64,000 bases of DNA from Dipylidium caninum (GCA_017562135.1 QEYB01001013.1:1-64000); one strand, 5' to 3'. Positions 35,570 to 49,852 are shown, counted from the stretch's first letter. The notes: a model not told the origin generated them from the letters alone. A program made the numbers and translations.

Positions 35570-38500
35570 ATGACATATCTTCGAGGGTGGCGTCTTTCAT
35601 ACCTGAAACAGCCTGATGGTCCATCTCAGCGTCCAATTAGTATTATTTTAGAAAACCGCGACAAGAAAGAAGGCCTTCGATTTGAGTCTGGTACAATCAC
35701 ACAGTTAACTCCGCAAGATTTTTCCTTGATCAAACCTTATTCCGTTCGCATAGACGACGTTTTTTGTTGTTTGGGGGTTTATAGGTCTTTGATTTACGAT
35801 CCATCTTTGGAAACATACTTGACATTCCTTGTCACTGTGACTGAGTGCCAGCTCATTAGCAAACTACCTACAAGCGAAGTTTATCGGATTACCAACGTTA
35901 GTTTCCTGTGTCTCAACAAAACACTTTATGAAGATGTGTCGCACCACGAAGTAAGTGGATTTCCGAGAGGCACATTTGTGCTCTATTGTGTTTCTGGGCC
36001 AAAGGATTTTTTTCATTGTAGACACTCTAATTTCCTCTTCTTTGTGATTACCTCCCGTTGTAGGTCAAGAAACTTTTTTCTTCTGGAGCATTTTACTTCG
36101 CCAAGGATCTTTTGACTGGCCTGCCCTATGATCTAACTAGGAATGCACAGAGCCGTTTCTCATTATCTAAAGTAAACGGGGCGTTATCCGAGTCTTATGA
36201 TAATCATTTTCTTTGGAATCGCGGCTTAATGTTACTATTTTTTCAACAACGTATATCTCCATCCAAATGGATTTACCCTATAATATGTGGTAGTTTCGGT
36301 GTGTCTACTCTATATGCCGGACTGCATCGAGCGCAGATTGGTGTTGTCTCTCGCCTCTCAGCGCTACGCCCTGGCACCCGTTTTAATGTTCGAGGTGTCG
36401 ACGACAATGGCTCCGTTGCAAATTTCGTCGAAACTGAAGTCGTACGTTTAGCGCTTAAGAAACGGTTTTTCTTGAATTTTGATCAGAAAGTAAATTATTA
36501 AGCTTCATTTATTAATCTGTAGTAGCCTTCGGTAAGCTTTGAGCCTTCCCATTGTCATTCCTCTAAGAGCATTTTTCTCACTCTTCGCTCCTATTACATT
36601 TCGCTAAAATTGATGTCCCTTTTATAATATCATGCATCTTGCCTTATTTCATCTTAACTTTTCTAGTTTTAAATATCTGGAAAGTTCACTTGAAACTCAT
36701 TGAATTATTCATTCCACTTGAAAAAGTACAAGCCCAGCTACTTTTTACTCTAATGACTATGGTTGTTGCATCGAGTTTTGCTCTTACTATTTTTATTGAT
36801 TTCCTGTAGTTTATCTACGTGGAAAAACAAGTGTTGAGCCATGTGCAGATCCGTGGTACGGTGCCATTGTTTTGGGAGCAGCCGGGTTTACAATTGGGTT
36901 CACACAAAATTAAGATTTGCCGTCTTGTTGAGACATCTTTACAAGCCTTTAATCGCCACTTCGCTGAGCTCCTATCCCGTTACTCCGATGTTATCGTTTT
37001 AAATCTTATGGGAATGAAGGCCAGTGAGGGTAACCTCTCCAACCTCTTTAGGGAACATTGGAGAGCTTCCTCTTATCAGGTTAGAATATATCCTTTAACT
37101 GTTACTTTACCCTTTTCCTCACTATTCGTCTACACTTTTCCATCCTTTCCCGAGGTACCTCAAGGCTATCGAAACAAGTAATACATTCTATTTGGCTTTA
37201 TTCAGCGCCTACAGTGTGTGTTAACTTCGCCACAACTTTCCCACTTTATTTATCTGTTTAAATTTTATACACCCTAACATCAAAAAACATTTATAGCTTC
37301 ACAATTATGCGCGTATTTTATAGTAGTGTGTTGATAAATCCTAATAGTTGCGTTGTTTTACCAACCATCTGTTCATTGTTTTACTGGAGGTGCGTTTATT
37401 CTTTTCATCGTCATGGTTAGCAAGTGGGTAAAATTAAGACTTGCCAAGTTATTTTGTCATAAGCATAACCACCCCCTTCCTAGCCACCATGCTCCTGTCA
37501 CTGATGCATGTTGTCGCTCTAGTCAAAAATCGACTACATTCACTTTGACTACCACGCTACGGTGAATACCAGGGGCATTGAGGGCGTGCGACCTCTCCTC
37601 ACCTCATTGGAGTACCGCCTGAATAATTGGGGTTTTTTCTACTTCGATGGCGCCGAGGTGAAGAGGATTCAAAGGGGCGTGGTTAGTCCGTTTTATAGAT
37701 GCGTTGAAAACTCTCCTAGTTCTTTATTTCCCTCCGAGTGATGTAGATGGAAAGATTTGCAGTTGGGGATACTTAGCCACTTCATCAATTCTCTTTGATT
37801 ATCAAACTATATTCGCAGTGGTGGACTACTCAGACTTGGGGATAGTTGTGTTAGAAGTTGTTAAATGTAATGTTTTTCGCTACCCTCTGTCCAAAATTAA
37901 AAATTCACATTTCTCAAGGGTAGTGAAAACTTATGCATTTTCATAAATGCTTACATTTATTTGGATACGTCCGATATTTTAAGCTCCCTAAATATTTGTA
38001 TATCACCAGAGTGTGACAGGGAAGGGAACTTAGGTACACTTGAGGGAAAATAATTGGTTGGCTTGTTGCTATAACGAAAGAGTTTAGGAGTCTTCGGGAT
38101 TATTTGCACAAATGGCTGCTGTGACTAATTGATTGCTTCATATACCTTTCCACACATAAATTTCAGACTCCATTGTCACAACTCTTCAGCGCTTTCGTTC
38201 AAGCGTTTTCTTTCGTATTTCAATTGTAATCATCAACTAGAGAATGTAGTTCACATAGTGTCATTTATTAAGCCGTATATAGTCCACAACCGACGAAATT
38301 AAAACTAATTTTATATCATTTCTTGTGTACTTTTAGGCTTTTTTAAACTGTTTATACTTATATGGTACAAATAATTGTGAAGAACATATTATTGGAGGCC
38401 ATATTATCATATGGGAACAACTGACCATACACCCCTCGTGGGAAGAAAAAACATATCCTTTCGCAGGTGCTCTGACATCACATTCTCACTTATTTTAATT

Positions 38501-41500
38501 CTACTTCTTTTACACAATTTTAAGGTGTTTAATAGTTAACGGGCTGCTTCCATTGTTTGAGCTTATTTCCTTCCCTTGTTAAGGTGAGAACAAATTGTGT
38601 CGATTGTTTGGATCGAACAAATGCAATGCAAACCTTGATTTCCATCATGCTACTTAGAGCACACTTTCTCCGATCACTTAATCTCTTGGCCGGCGGCAAA
38701 CATACGGAAACGCATGCTCAAGATATCTTTCAATCCGTAAGTATTCACATATAGGCTATATTTTTCTGTATATAGCCTAGAAAAATGCAAAAATATGCGG
38801 AAAAGTTTGAACTGTTTGTTGTAAAATATGGCTTACACCAAGCTCCGTCTCATGAAACACTTGAATAGTTCGAGCAAAACCATAACTTTTATGTAGAGAT
38901 TTTGTTAATTACTCTTTTACTTCCTAATTTATCGATTTCTTCTTCACTCGCATGGAACAGTTTTTAGTGTTTTCTCCATTTCGCCATCCAATCTGCGATA
39001 GTTGTACTTCCCCAATTGACATGGAACAGCAGTTCTGCATTAATGCTCGTTTACTGGTAGAAATGTAGCTGGAAAACTAAACAGTCAAGTTAACCATTGG
39101 ATTGACATTTGTCTTTCGAGATATAGTGCATTGAACACATCATTGCGCGCATGATAAACACTTAACAGCTTTTCTCTGGTCTTCGTATACCATGTTTCCC
39201 TAGGGGACACTAATTTTTTTGAAATTTACCCTCGAAAATTTTTTTACAACGTGTCCTCTTCGATGAAATCAAAATTCCTGGTTTGATTTGCGTGCTAGGT
39301 GTCTGTTATTGTTCAGGTTAATTTAGTCACCCTTGGTCTGTAGTGGGCTTTCTGAAGTGTTTTCTGCCTATCCCCCATGTCACCACTTCGAAATCACCTT
39401 TATTGTAATGCAAACGACATATTATGCTTTCTAATGCCTTTTGTTAGACTTGATAGCCGTGCCCTGTGGAGCTACTTCTACCCCATATTACTGTGATTTT
39501 TCGATTTTTATTGAGTCCAAATTTGGAATTTTAGTTGTGGATTGAGAACGGTGATAATGTGAGTCGAATATACGCAGGAACTGGAGCATTGGGTGGTGAT
39601 AGGTCAAAGTTGAAGAATGTGCAACGCAGTGCCACTCGAACTATCAAGAATAATTTCTTCGACAGTACCAAACAGGAGGCAATGGTTGCTCTTCTTAATA
39701 ATTCCAGTCTTGTAGGATGGCAGCGTCTGGTTGTTGGTACGTCTTATGGCTTATTTGTCGGTCTGGACTGAGACAGTCACCGATATAGACTATCGACGAT
39801 CACCTTACAAATTTTTCAATACTCCTGACTCCTATTTACCAACTCATATTAGAAACCACACAAATGATATTCCAAATTCTGTGTTTAGAGAGTACGAGCT
39901 GACTGCGTTGACATAAGGGCGTTTATCATGTGACTACTCCCATGTGAAAAAAGTAGTTGTGTACATGTTACCTCTCTCAGTCCACGCCGGTGGCTGACAC
40001 TGTTGTAGTTTAATCCATTTTTATGCATATCCCACATGCGAGGGGAGGGAGACGGAGTGCTATCCGATAGAGGAGAATTTTTCGTCTCAGTGCTCTTGCC
40101 AGTGTATGGGGTTAGGGTGCTGCATAGATAAGCCTGTTCCCAAATAATGAAATTCTTGGTCTCCTATCCCATATAAGTATTTGGTGTACCCTTATGTCCT
40201 GTCTCATTCTTTGAGGCCAATTCCTTCCGCCACGACTGCACTTCCTACCTCAGTCAGTGCTGCAGAACATTCTCGACCGAAATGAGGAATTCGCACGCCG
40301 TGAATGGTTGAAAGTCTTTGTGGGTACGTGGAATGTCAACGGTGGACGGAATGTGCGATCCCTGGCCCATCGGGACAACGATCTCTGTGATTGGTTAGCA
40401 GAGAAACGAGGATGCTACACTGGTTTTCGCAACCCTCATGCCGATTTGAAGGCCTTTGAACGTCCCACTGACATATTTGCCGTGGGCTTTGAGGAAATCA
40501 TCGATTTGAATGCCGGTAATGTGGTAGCAGGCAAACAGAGCTCTGAAAATCAACAGCATTGGGGCACCACGCTGCAGTCTTTTTTCGACCAGAACTCTGA
40601 GACAGGCGAGCCTTATGTTCTCCTCTGCACCACTCAACTTGTTGGCGTGTGCATCTTTGTTTTTCTTCGTCTCGGTCTTTGTGGATACGTTCGGGAATTA
40701 GCTTCCGCCTCTGTCAAAACGGGTCTACGTGGAAAGGCTGGCAATAAGGGCGCCGTTGCCGTTCGCTTCCAGGTGAACTAATACCTTTTTCAATACATTT
40801 TTCGCCGCAACTTGTGCCACAATTTCATCCTACATTAACATTGTTTGGTAGAGTCTCTTTCACTTCATACTTCCACCCTTTTGTTTTTGTGCGTCCCAGT
40901 TATTCTAACATAATTTAGTGTCGCACAAGAATTTCAAAATCACTGAAAACTCTCTCGTAAAGTTGATCCTAAACAGTAAGTAGAACTTTTACCCGCCCCC
41001 ATGCAATTATTTTCAGAGTTCGAACCGTGCGTATTTGACTTCCCTATTGCTCGTTACTATTGTCCAAATTTATTCCTTTATGACTTGCTCCATGTCACCA
41101 TGCACCTTTCATGATAATTTTATTTTTGTGATTGTGTCAAGTTGACGTGTCTGGTTAAATTATTTCGCTATTGTGGTAATGTGCCTCATCCCTTACCTCG
41201 CGCTCTAACCTATAGTCTGGATGTACAACCACAACATGTCAATTGCTTCGAGCTTGAATGAAGGCTTTGCGAAGCCCTGTGGACTAGCGATGATCACATG
41301 CCAAAACAGGATTTGAATGATGTCTAAAAGCTTTGATCAAAATTATTCGTTTGTTCTTGTTATGTCTACTTAGATCGGTGCTACCTCGCTATGTTTTTGC
41401 TGCTCCCATCTTACCGCCGGTCAGTCGGCTGTTCGCGAACGCAATGCAGAGGTCCTTGACATTTCTCAGCGCCTTCTTCTGCCACCAGGCAAACGGGGTG

Positions 41501-44462
41501 TCCTCTCTCACGACTATGTATTTTGGTTTGGCGATCTCAATTACCGAATAAACCTGCCTAATGAGGAGACAAAAAACTTAATTTCTCGCGGAGCTTGGCT
41601 TGATCTTTTACATAGTGATCAACTCTCTATCCAACGTGATGCGAGAGCGGTGTTCGAGGGCTTCAGCGAAGGACCGTTGGCATTCGCTCCCACCTATAAG
41701 TACGATCTTTTCTGTGACGACTATGATACGTCTGAAAAGGCCCGCTGTCCTGCGTGGACGGATCGTGTGCTTTGGCGACGAGCTAAACTTACCTTCAAGA
41801 AGACCCCTAACCTCACCGATAACATCGACCCTGGTGATCAGATACTGTACAAGAACTTACTCGTCTACTATAGAGCGGAAATGAAGATCAGCGATCATCG
41901 ACCCGTTGCTGCTGTCTTCGATATAGACATTCAAATTGTACGCGATAGTTCAAACCCTCCTCAATGTTTCACTTGATTAAGCTTATCTGATGTAAATTCA
42001 ACACCACTTTTAATGCTCAGAAAAGGTTTTTGCGCTACGCTATATAATTTTTATCAAAAGATTGGCGTTTAATTTCTTAAATTTTTCAAATCATTGCTAA
42101 TACCGATGACATCTTTCGAAGATATACTTTATCCAGTAGACTTTTCAACTAGTATCCTATGTAACTATCAAGTGACTGTTATGGTAATCCGTTTTATCAT
42201 TACATTCGTCGCGTGTCTAATGATTGAACGTGCCGGCAATCACATATGTGCTTTATTTTACTTTGGCTTCCAAGTTAGCTTGTGATCAATCTTATGCATC
42301 TCAGGTAGAGCCGACAAAGCGTCGTCAAATTGTTGAAGAGGAGCTTCTCGCTGCTGGACCCGGTGACGCGACTGTACGTATCACTTGGAGCGGTGAAGAT
42401 CGTTCAGTTAGTTCCGACAATATCTACCAGTCCATTGTGGAATTGGCCAGCTCCGCCGGCACTATCGTTCTCACGCGATTCCGGGGTCACAATCAACTAC
42501 TTATCACTTTCTCCTCACCATAGTAAGTAATGTTCGACTAATTCCTTGATATCACTTTCGGCCACAGACGATATTGGTTCACTCATTCCTCGCAACGTCA
42601 ATTGTGATAACCTGCCACTTGGTTCTTCTAACTTCTTCACTTTCATTTCTTCCTACTTATCCTTACAAAAGCGAGGCCGTGGAAGCAGTTCGATGCTTGA
42701 ACTCCAACAAGGTGTCTGTGGAGAGGGAAAGTCACCAAATAGTCCTCTCAGTATGTCTAAATTCGGCACCGTGTCTCCCGGTGGATGAACCTCGTGGCCA
42801 CGCACGCAACCTCGATAGCATACGGAAAGACACGAGGGTCTTGGATAAGGCTACGTGTGAGTGGCTGGATGAGATGCGACAATTGGTTGATGAGGCCGAT
42901 GCTGAGTATCTGCGCACCCATGGCACCCCCCCCGAACCCGATGTCTTCCATCCTAAAGCTAGCACGGCCCACTTACGTCGGAATCAGAACATCTCCACTG
43001 ATGAGACGCGTCGTGAACGCCTTGTGAGTATTCTCTCTAACGAGGATCAGGCGCTCATCAATTTGTTGGATGATGAAGAGGAGGAGGAGATTCAGACATT
43101 CAAACCCTTGACAATGATCAAATCGACGAATCCGGAAGAGAAATATGAGACACTCCTCCAACCCGCTATTTTCCCCCGTGGTGCGTCTCTCTTTATTGAC
43201 TTAAGCATTTCTCTTAGAGAGAAACTTGGAAATTGCTATCATAGTGATGTGGCCCGAAATAGAATTGAAAACAAAATTATTCCAAGTACGCATTCGTTGC
43301 TGAGGTAGTGTAGTTAAATGACAGAATAAAAGGAGTATTTGTTTAGCTCCTCCGAGACCACCTCCACCTACGCCCGCATCAAATTTGCCTGACTTGTCGA
43401 TGCTGAAGAATTTACTGCCCCCGGAGCAGCCCCTCCATGCGGTACACAGTTGTAGTGACCTTCTGGCCCAGCTTGACAGCACTGAGAATGGATCGACTTG
43501 TCAACTCGCCCTGCCGACGCAGCAAACGCTATCGGCTTCGGGTATAACTAGGACCGTCTCGGCTCGCAATTCTCCCCAGCACAGCCACCTCTCGCCTCCT
43601 CTTCCGCCCAAACGACCTCCTCCGCGGCCACAAGTACAACATTTCCCACCTTCCTCGGTCTCTCCCCCCGATCTCATCGATCTCTCAGAGTGAGCATTGG
43701 AGAGTGTTTATACGTCGTATTGCTATCATTAGACACCTTGCGATATTCTCGTTTACCTTCCGCAGTCCCTTGGACCACCTTGATTAACTACTTTCTTACC
43801 TAGCGCCTGGATATTAAAATACTCTGTAGGTCCTAGATGCCTTTTTCTCCCAGATGTTATCAATCGACAATTTCAGGATTTAAACAAACACTTTTTATAG
43901 ACGCCTAATGCCACAATTGTTTTTTGCGTGTATGTGCGTGTACTTACATATTTTGTCCTCAGAACCTCGATGTTCTACGCTTCTTTGTGCACTTCTCGCA
44001 TTAACGCTGCTAGACAAAAGTTAGATTGCATTGACACTAAATCATTTTTGGAACTTCCCCCTACTTTTCGTTCCAACTTGATGGCAGAAACACTTCGAAC
44101 TAATGCTATATTTTTTTTGCACTTTTAGCCATCCTACGTTTCCTCATAAAACCGTAAGTCTATTCTCCATTGTTTTTATCTGTATTTATTATTATCACTT
44201 CTCTTAAAGTCTGCCGACCTCTCCTGTAGTGATAACCCTTCCCTATCGTTTTTCGGGGCACTCTTTCAAATTGTATTCTCAAACGCGTCGTCGTGGTACT
44301 GATCTGAGGCGAATTTCCACTTTGTAGACCACAACAAAGTTTAGGCCTCCTGAGCGGCATGAAGTGAGATGTCCGAAGGTGAATTCACCCCCCCCTCCGT
44401 CGGGTGCATTACGCGTACCCCCACCCTTGCCTGAGCGTCCTGAGATCACTCCGAAGTCATAG
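35570..44462 (+). CDS. SYNJ1: Synaptojanin: SAC1 and inositol 5-phosphatase
   Basis: Proposed exons are 35570-35950, 36064-36441, 36810-37079, 37523-37681, 38584-38736, 39535-39736, 40258-40772, 41374-41937, 42305-42522, 42672-43180, 43347-43689, 44129-44153 and 44328-44462, giving 1283 residues. It dephosphorylates PI(4,5)P2 and PI4P during clathrin-coat release at synapses and elsewhere. SAC domain (1-500): [23 protein letters not shown] and the catalytic CVDCLDRTN near residue 400. The 5-phosphatase (about 530-870) has [46 protein letters not shown] and SDHRPV. An RRM-like DUF1866 segment follows, then a proline-rich tail with [12 protein letters not shown] and [10 protein letters not shown], likely SH3 ligands. 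The tail uses a 25-nt microexon. Vertebrates have two paralogs; the symbol denotes the family. One linker exon may be missing (39777-39914). Confidence 0.9.
44129..44153 (+). other. 25-nt microexon of synaptojanin
   Basis: Strong acceptor (T-run then cttttag) and donor (gtaagt) enclose 25 nt that join the preceding phase-2 exon (DLS-Asp) to the final exon in phase 0, adding HPTFPHKT. If skipped, the frame changes. Confidence 0.65.
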
Positions 44463-45334
44463 TGGAAGTACTCCTTCTCCTATATGATCATTCCAATCAT
44501 ATATTTTGCTAGTGTTGTGTTCGAATCAAACCGTAAGACTGTTAAGTCCCATCCTATACCCCTATTCCTCCCAATTTTTTTTAGTCCGTTAATCTGCAAA
44601 ATACCTTTTTTTTCATTCCTCTGATCTCTAAGCTTATTGTGCCTATGTTGTACCTTTCATTGTCTTAACCAAAAGTGCTACTTGTGAATTAAGTAGCCAC
44701 AATCTAAATTAGTTTAATTAACCAAATCGGAATCTGGTAGGGACTCGATGGATACAACCACCCTGTATGTCATGTAACTTTCACAAACCAGGTAAAGATT
44801 ATATTTTTGTGTAATAGAGGCAGTGATTCTCAAAGTGCATAACTGGGAGCAGAAGGCAATTGCGAAACCCTGAACAGTGGAGGTGACAGTAGCCACAAAA
44901 GAGAACCTCTATACGGCCTACACAGTCCTACCCTCACCGATGCGTACCGAGGGGACCTTTGACAGGCACCGACAGGATAAACTGAACGCCATAATTACCA
45001 AGACGCGTGACACGTCAGTAGCGTTATAGCGCGCGACTTGGCAGCTTAGTAACGTTTTTTTGTTGAAGCACGCAAAGGGTCCAACTTCCATCGGAAATAA
45101 AAATTATACACCTAAAGCGCTACTAAGCAAATTGATTCCTCAAAGTCGGGTGTAGCTAATTACAACCCTAGTTTCCTTCATATTGCCAACAACGAGATCA
45201 AAAAAATAGATCCATGAGGTTAACGTATCACAAAAAACCAAAAGGAACTTGTTCCACTTTTATTAAAAACGAAGCAAACGTTCATCCACACGATCGAGTA
45301 TATGCAGGACCCACGACGACACGTTTACCGCCCT
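44463..45334. other. Convergent intergenic region
   Basis: This lies between the 3' ends of synaptojanin and the PPIG-like gene. A minus-strand frame at 44714-44896 (ATVTSTVQGFAIAFCSQL...) is open but unrecognised and lacks exon context. Nothing else is supportable. Confidence 0.4.
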
Positions 45335-48300
45335 TCAGTGACGTGATATGGAAGAATATGAACTACGCGATGAATCAGAATACGTTGAATATGAGCGGCG
45401 ACGAAGACGATAAGAAGAACTGCGTCTTCTGCGACGTGATCGTTCAGAAGAAGACTTCGACCTTCGGCTCCACGAGCTTTTACGGCTACGGTAGCTACGG
45501 CGACGACGATGACGGCGACCGGTAGAACGAGATTTACCACGTCTACGGCTAAAGGTGCTGCGTCGTGAGTGACTTGAGCTTCTACGATCACGACGACGCA
45601 CTGGCCTTCTTTTGCGAGAAGATCTAGATCTACTTATGGAATGGGAACGAGATGAGAGGGAGGAGCTCCTAGAAGAATTGCTTGAAGTTGAGGAGGACGA
45701 AGAGACAGAAGACGATTTTGGCTTCCTAGCGACTTTGCAACTCTAGCAACGTGGGAGAAGCAGAATATATTAATATAGAGCAGCAATTAGGGCTAAATTT
45801 GTACTCTTATAGAAGAAATAACTAACCGGTTGTGTAGATGGTTTCCTTTCCACAAGTGCCTCTGCTTCTGCCGTTTTGTCGTCATTCTTGGAATCAACAA
45901 CTGGCGCTTTCTTCACTTCCTTCGAATCTGATTCAGTGTCGCTAACATCCATGTCAACCGAGGGAGGAACGGCCGTTAATATCTCTGACGTTGCCCCAAT
46001 CGCTAGCTTCATCGGGCTGATTTTGGCCGACAAATTCGCCCCCGATGCAGCTGCATTCTTACCCGATTCATCATCAGCTTCCCACCGACTAGTTGTCCAC
46101 GGACCGGTAGTTTTCGGCGAGGCAGTCTCGCTGACTTTGCCCGTTTTTTCAGCACCCTCTTTCATAGAGGACTCTTCAATAATTGCTTCCCCGTTACCTG
46201 AGGGCGAGTGATCCCACTTGCTGATGGCAGTATTAACTGGACCGGGGGGTGCTGATAGAGTCTACGCGAATAAAAGGAAAGTGGTAAATAAGCGGATTTT
46301 ATCTCACCTAAAAAAAATCCGTATAGGCTTTTTTCACTCTACTTAGTCGTAATATGATGGTTAAAAGGCAACAATTTGGTGAATAATACTTAAGGTTTAC
46401 CAGAAGTGTATAGCAATTAAATCCAAACTCACATTTAGAGGGGAATTTGCCTCGGTGGGGTGAGCTCTAAAAATACGACGTTTTTTTAAAAAGACGTCAG
46501 TGCAAACCTAAATAGCTGCGATTGAACCCTTCCCCATACATATACCGAAACCAGAAAAGCATAAAGCAACTTACGCATCATAGAGAATCTGGTCAGGTGT
46601 TTCATGTGGAGCATTATGGGGACCTATTTTTCCCTTGGCCGGGGACGGTGAATGACTGGATTGAGGAGATCGAGTGGGTCTTTTCGAGGATCTTGAAGAA
46701 GAATGATGAGTTGAGGTAACTTGCTTTAAACGGGAAGGCGAGGAATGAGAACGTGAAGAAGATGAGTGTCTACGACGAGGCGAACTGGAGGGACTACTTG
46801 GAGACGCATCACGTCTTCGAGAAACTTTCAACAAACTATCCCGCTTTCTAAAAGCCTGCTTTCTGCGTTCTTCCCATCTAAGAAAAAAATGTTAATAAAT
46901 GGCAAAAAACAAGAAGCATGTTCAAAAGACTTACTTATAAATTAAATGAGCTGGTGGTCCGGGAGGAGAGCCCTGAAAATCCCCTCGGCTTTGAGCCGTT
47001 GATGATAGTCTCCGCCTTACAGCACTTCCTGACCGATCTCTACTAGTTTCTTTCCTCGTTGAAACCGACTTATTTGATAGTGGCGGTGAGTCTCGACGGG
47101 AAACACGTACATTAGATCTTTTTGAAGTGCGATTAACTGAAGGTGATCGCGAATGGGAAGGTTTGCGTCTTCTATATGATGTCTGAAATAATGAAGAGGC
47201 AAAATAACTGTTCACCATTTAGATATCTACGATAAATGATTCAAAATATAAAACGCGCTTCTACATTCGTACCCAGTGAGACGATGTTGATGGCGAACGT
47301 CCAGACTTTGATGCGGATCCGCGACGATTTGCACTTCTCTCCCCTATCTTTACACAAGATATCTCCCGACTGCGAGAGACAGTACTTTGCAAGGGTTGCG
47401 GTGGAGGAGTTGGTGTTCGACGTTGGTGGTACCCATGTCTCAAATCTTCTTCTCGGGATGAGTGGTCGCCCCCTTGTCGTTGAGCGGGCGGTGAAAGCGT
47501 TTCAGAGTGCTTTTCAAAGCGTGCCTCAGAACTAGGTCTGGAAACAGAATCCATTAGTTGATAAATCAAGGCAAGTCTTTTTCTGCTACCCAAGTGCATA
47601 TAAATGACTTAAGTGTTTAGACAAATATTTATAAGCAAAAAATCGAACTTACTGAGAAATAAGGCTACAATTGAAACCATTGGATAAAAATCGTCAAATA
47701 CAGAAGAGTCAAGAAAAACTATTCAATCCCTAAAATCATCCAAACCCATATTATTAGTGTCTTACATTCTGAAAAGAATGTTTTAAGCACCTTACCAATA
47801 GCAATGCTACAAAAAAAATTAACACGTAAAATACCTTCAAGATGTTTGCAACTAGAAACACTCTATGGCAGTCAAAATGCGAATATTCAGAATAATGGGC
47901 ATATGTAGCCGAGAAATAGAAGAACCTTCAATGCCTACCTTCGATTTTTATCCCGACCTCGGTCTCTTTTAATAGTCGTGTTAATGGAAGATACGGTACT
48001 GGTATTCTCAGGGTGACGATTTTGTCTATTTATTGTCGATGAATAGTCGCTTTGGTTTTTACTCGAGGATCGTTGTATCAAATTCAAGGGAGAGCTCGAT
48101 CTCGCATTTTCGAAGGAATTTTCTTCTCTAAAAACGGGAGAATAGTGAAACCGCGTAAAATTATCCTGATTTAGAGACCATGATTTGACGGGTATATTTT
48201 ATAATATCTCAAAATATGACATAAAATTTAACCAGTGCCAAATCATGAATCAACGCTATAGCGTGATCAAGAATAAAATGTATGTAAATGCATTTTCATT

Positions 48301-49852
48301 GATAATGCAAAGTTTAACAAAAGTACTTGTGCAATAGTGATTTTGACGGCCATAAGAATAGTAAGTAAAATAAACGATTACTAAAAATCTATTGACTCAC
48401 ATTAACATCCGAAAGATACCAAAAGGCTGCAACAATATTAATCGCATCGGGTTAGAGTTAGACAAGGAAGAAAAACAAAGAGAGAAAAAATTTAACAGAA
48501 TATTTTCACCCACCGATTACCAGTGAACGTCTCTCGGGTTCGTTTAGGTTGTGATCTTGAAACTTCCTCTGGAGATCGTCGCCTGGGTCTACGAGCAGCT
48601 TGATGCCAATGTTCAGGAGTTAAACTGCGACCGCAACTGCCAGAACGTGAATCTGGTGTTCTGTACCGCTAAAAAAATTTTTATACAAATTTCATATTAG
48701 TCCGCCTCTATTTTCAGTTTAGCAAATATATAAAATAGGAACCACTTACTACTTGACCTCTACCTTTAATCTTCCGCCCAGATTTATATTTTGTTGAATT
48801 ATCACGATTGGACACATACCTAAATAAAACGACTCACGTAAATAACAATATTTAAAACCGATTAACAGGCATATCGCCAATAATATGGAATCAATAATCA
48901 TACGACGTATTATTGGTATTTGTTGGGCCAGGTCGGTATAGAAACTTGTTCTTCGGGATGTCAGGGATTTCTTCTGGTCTAATCTTCACAGAATCAGAAT
49001 CAGAACTATAGGCAATAATCATAAAGAAAAACCTTCAGAAGACCTACGATGAGCTGCATCTGTGTTTAGACTTTTTCTTCTTCGACTTCTTCTCCTTCTT
49101 CTTTTTCTTACTAGATTTTTTTGGACCACCAGTTTTTTTCCTTTTGACTAAGAAAATTAAATCAAACTACAAGGAGTACTTGGGATAAGTTCACCACAGT
49201 TAACGATCACAACAGGTTTTATAGGCTTGTAGATACGAGTATCAGAAACAGGCACTGCCTCAATCTTAGCGACCACCTCTTGACCTGACAGTACATGACC
49301 AAATACCATGTGTTTCCCATTTAAATGAGGAGCGGGAGCAGTCGTTCTGAAATCGTAAATTAAGGAAATGCGATCTTACATAAAAAATTGTGAACCATTG
49401 GTGTTCGGACCTCGGTTAGCCATTGACAATAGAAACGGTCTGTCGTGGAGTAAGGACATATCCTCATCTGCGCCAAATAACGAAGCAAATAAAGCTCACC
49501 AGCGAAAGTGCCACCATAAATAGATTCACCGCCTGTGCCATCACCATTGCTGAAATCACCCCCTTGGATTATAAAACCCTTTATGATACGGTGAAAAGAA
49601 GAGCCTTGGTAATGCAGCGGCTTTCCTGTTTTTAAGCCGATTCCACAAACACCTATGTTTGAGTATCAAAGGGAAGGCCACAAAAAACCTTGACAAAGTT
49701 TTTTGAAATTATCACAAGCCTTAGGGCATCTTTCGTCAAAGAGTTCCAAAACGATCCGTTCAGCTGAGATGTTAAATTAGTTAAGGAGGCATACGTTCTG
49801 AGTCGCCAATCTTTATATCCAGAAAACAACGGGTGTCAAACCTCTTCCCCAT
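45335..49852 (-). CDS. PPIG: PPIG-type cyclophilin with RS domain
   Basis: Sixteen exons (minus): 49852-49795, 49763-49689, 49652-49500, 49467-49380, 49346-49180, 49147-49048, 49005-48904, 48819-48753, 48668-48514, 48127-47939, 47537-47273, 47182-46935, 46877-46575, 46466-46433, 46261-45827 and 45742-45335, giving 948 residues. It is a nuclear-speckle peptidyl-prolyl isomerase that binds RNA polymerase II CTD and SR proteins. The cyclophilin domain (about 1-180) has [20 protein letters not shown] with the catalytic Arg, [18 protein letters not shown] and [14 protein letters not shown]. The PPIG-specific linkers [18 protein letters not shown] and [15 protein letters not shown] separate it from NKTR-like relatives. 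The rest is Ser/Arg-rich, ending in dense RS and RR repeats. All exon phases agree. Domain introns are 31, 36, 32, 33 and 32 nt, while tail introns reach 386-401 nt. Confidence 0.92.
46433..46466 (-). other. 34-nt microexon of the PPIG-like gene
   Basis: It is needed to bridge a phase-2 donor (46575) to a phase-0 acceptor (46261). It has a clean acceptor and gtgagt donor and adds [11 protein letters not shown]. Skipping it would shift the frame of the last 281 residues. Confidence 0.65.

Noticed and set aside
45325..45591. Val/Ala-rich minus-strand frame
   Set aside because: It is a shadow frame of the RS-repeat exon of the PPIG-like gene.
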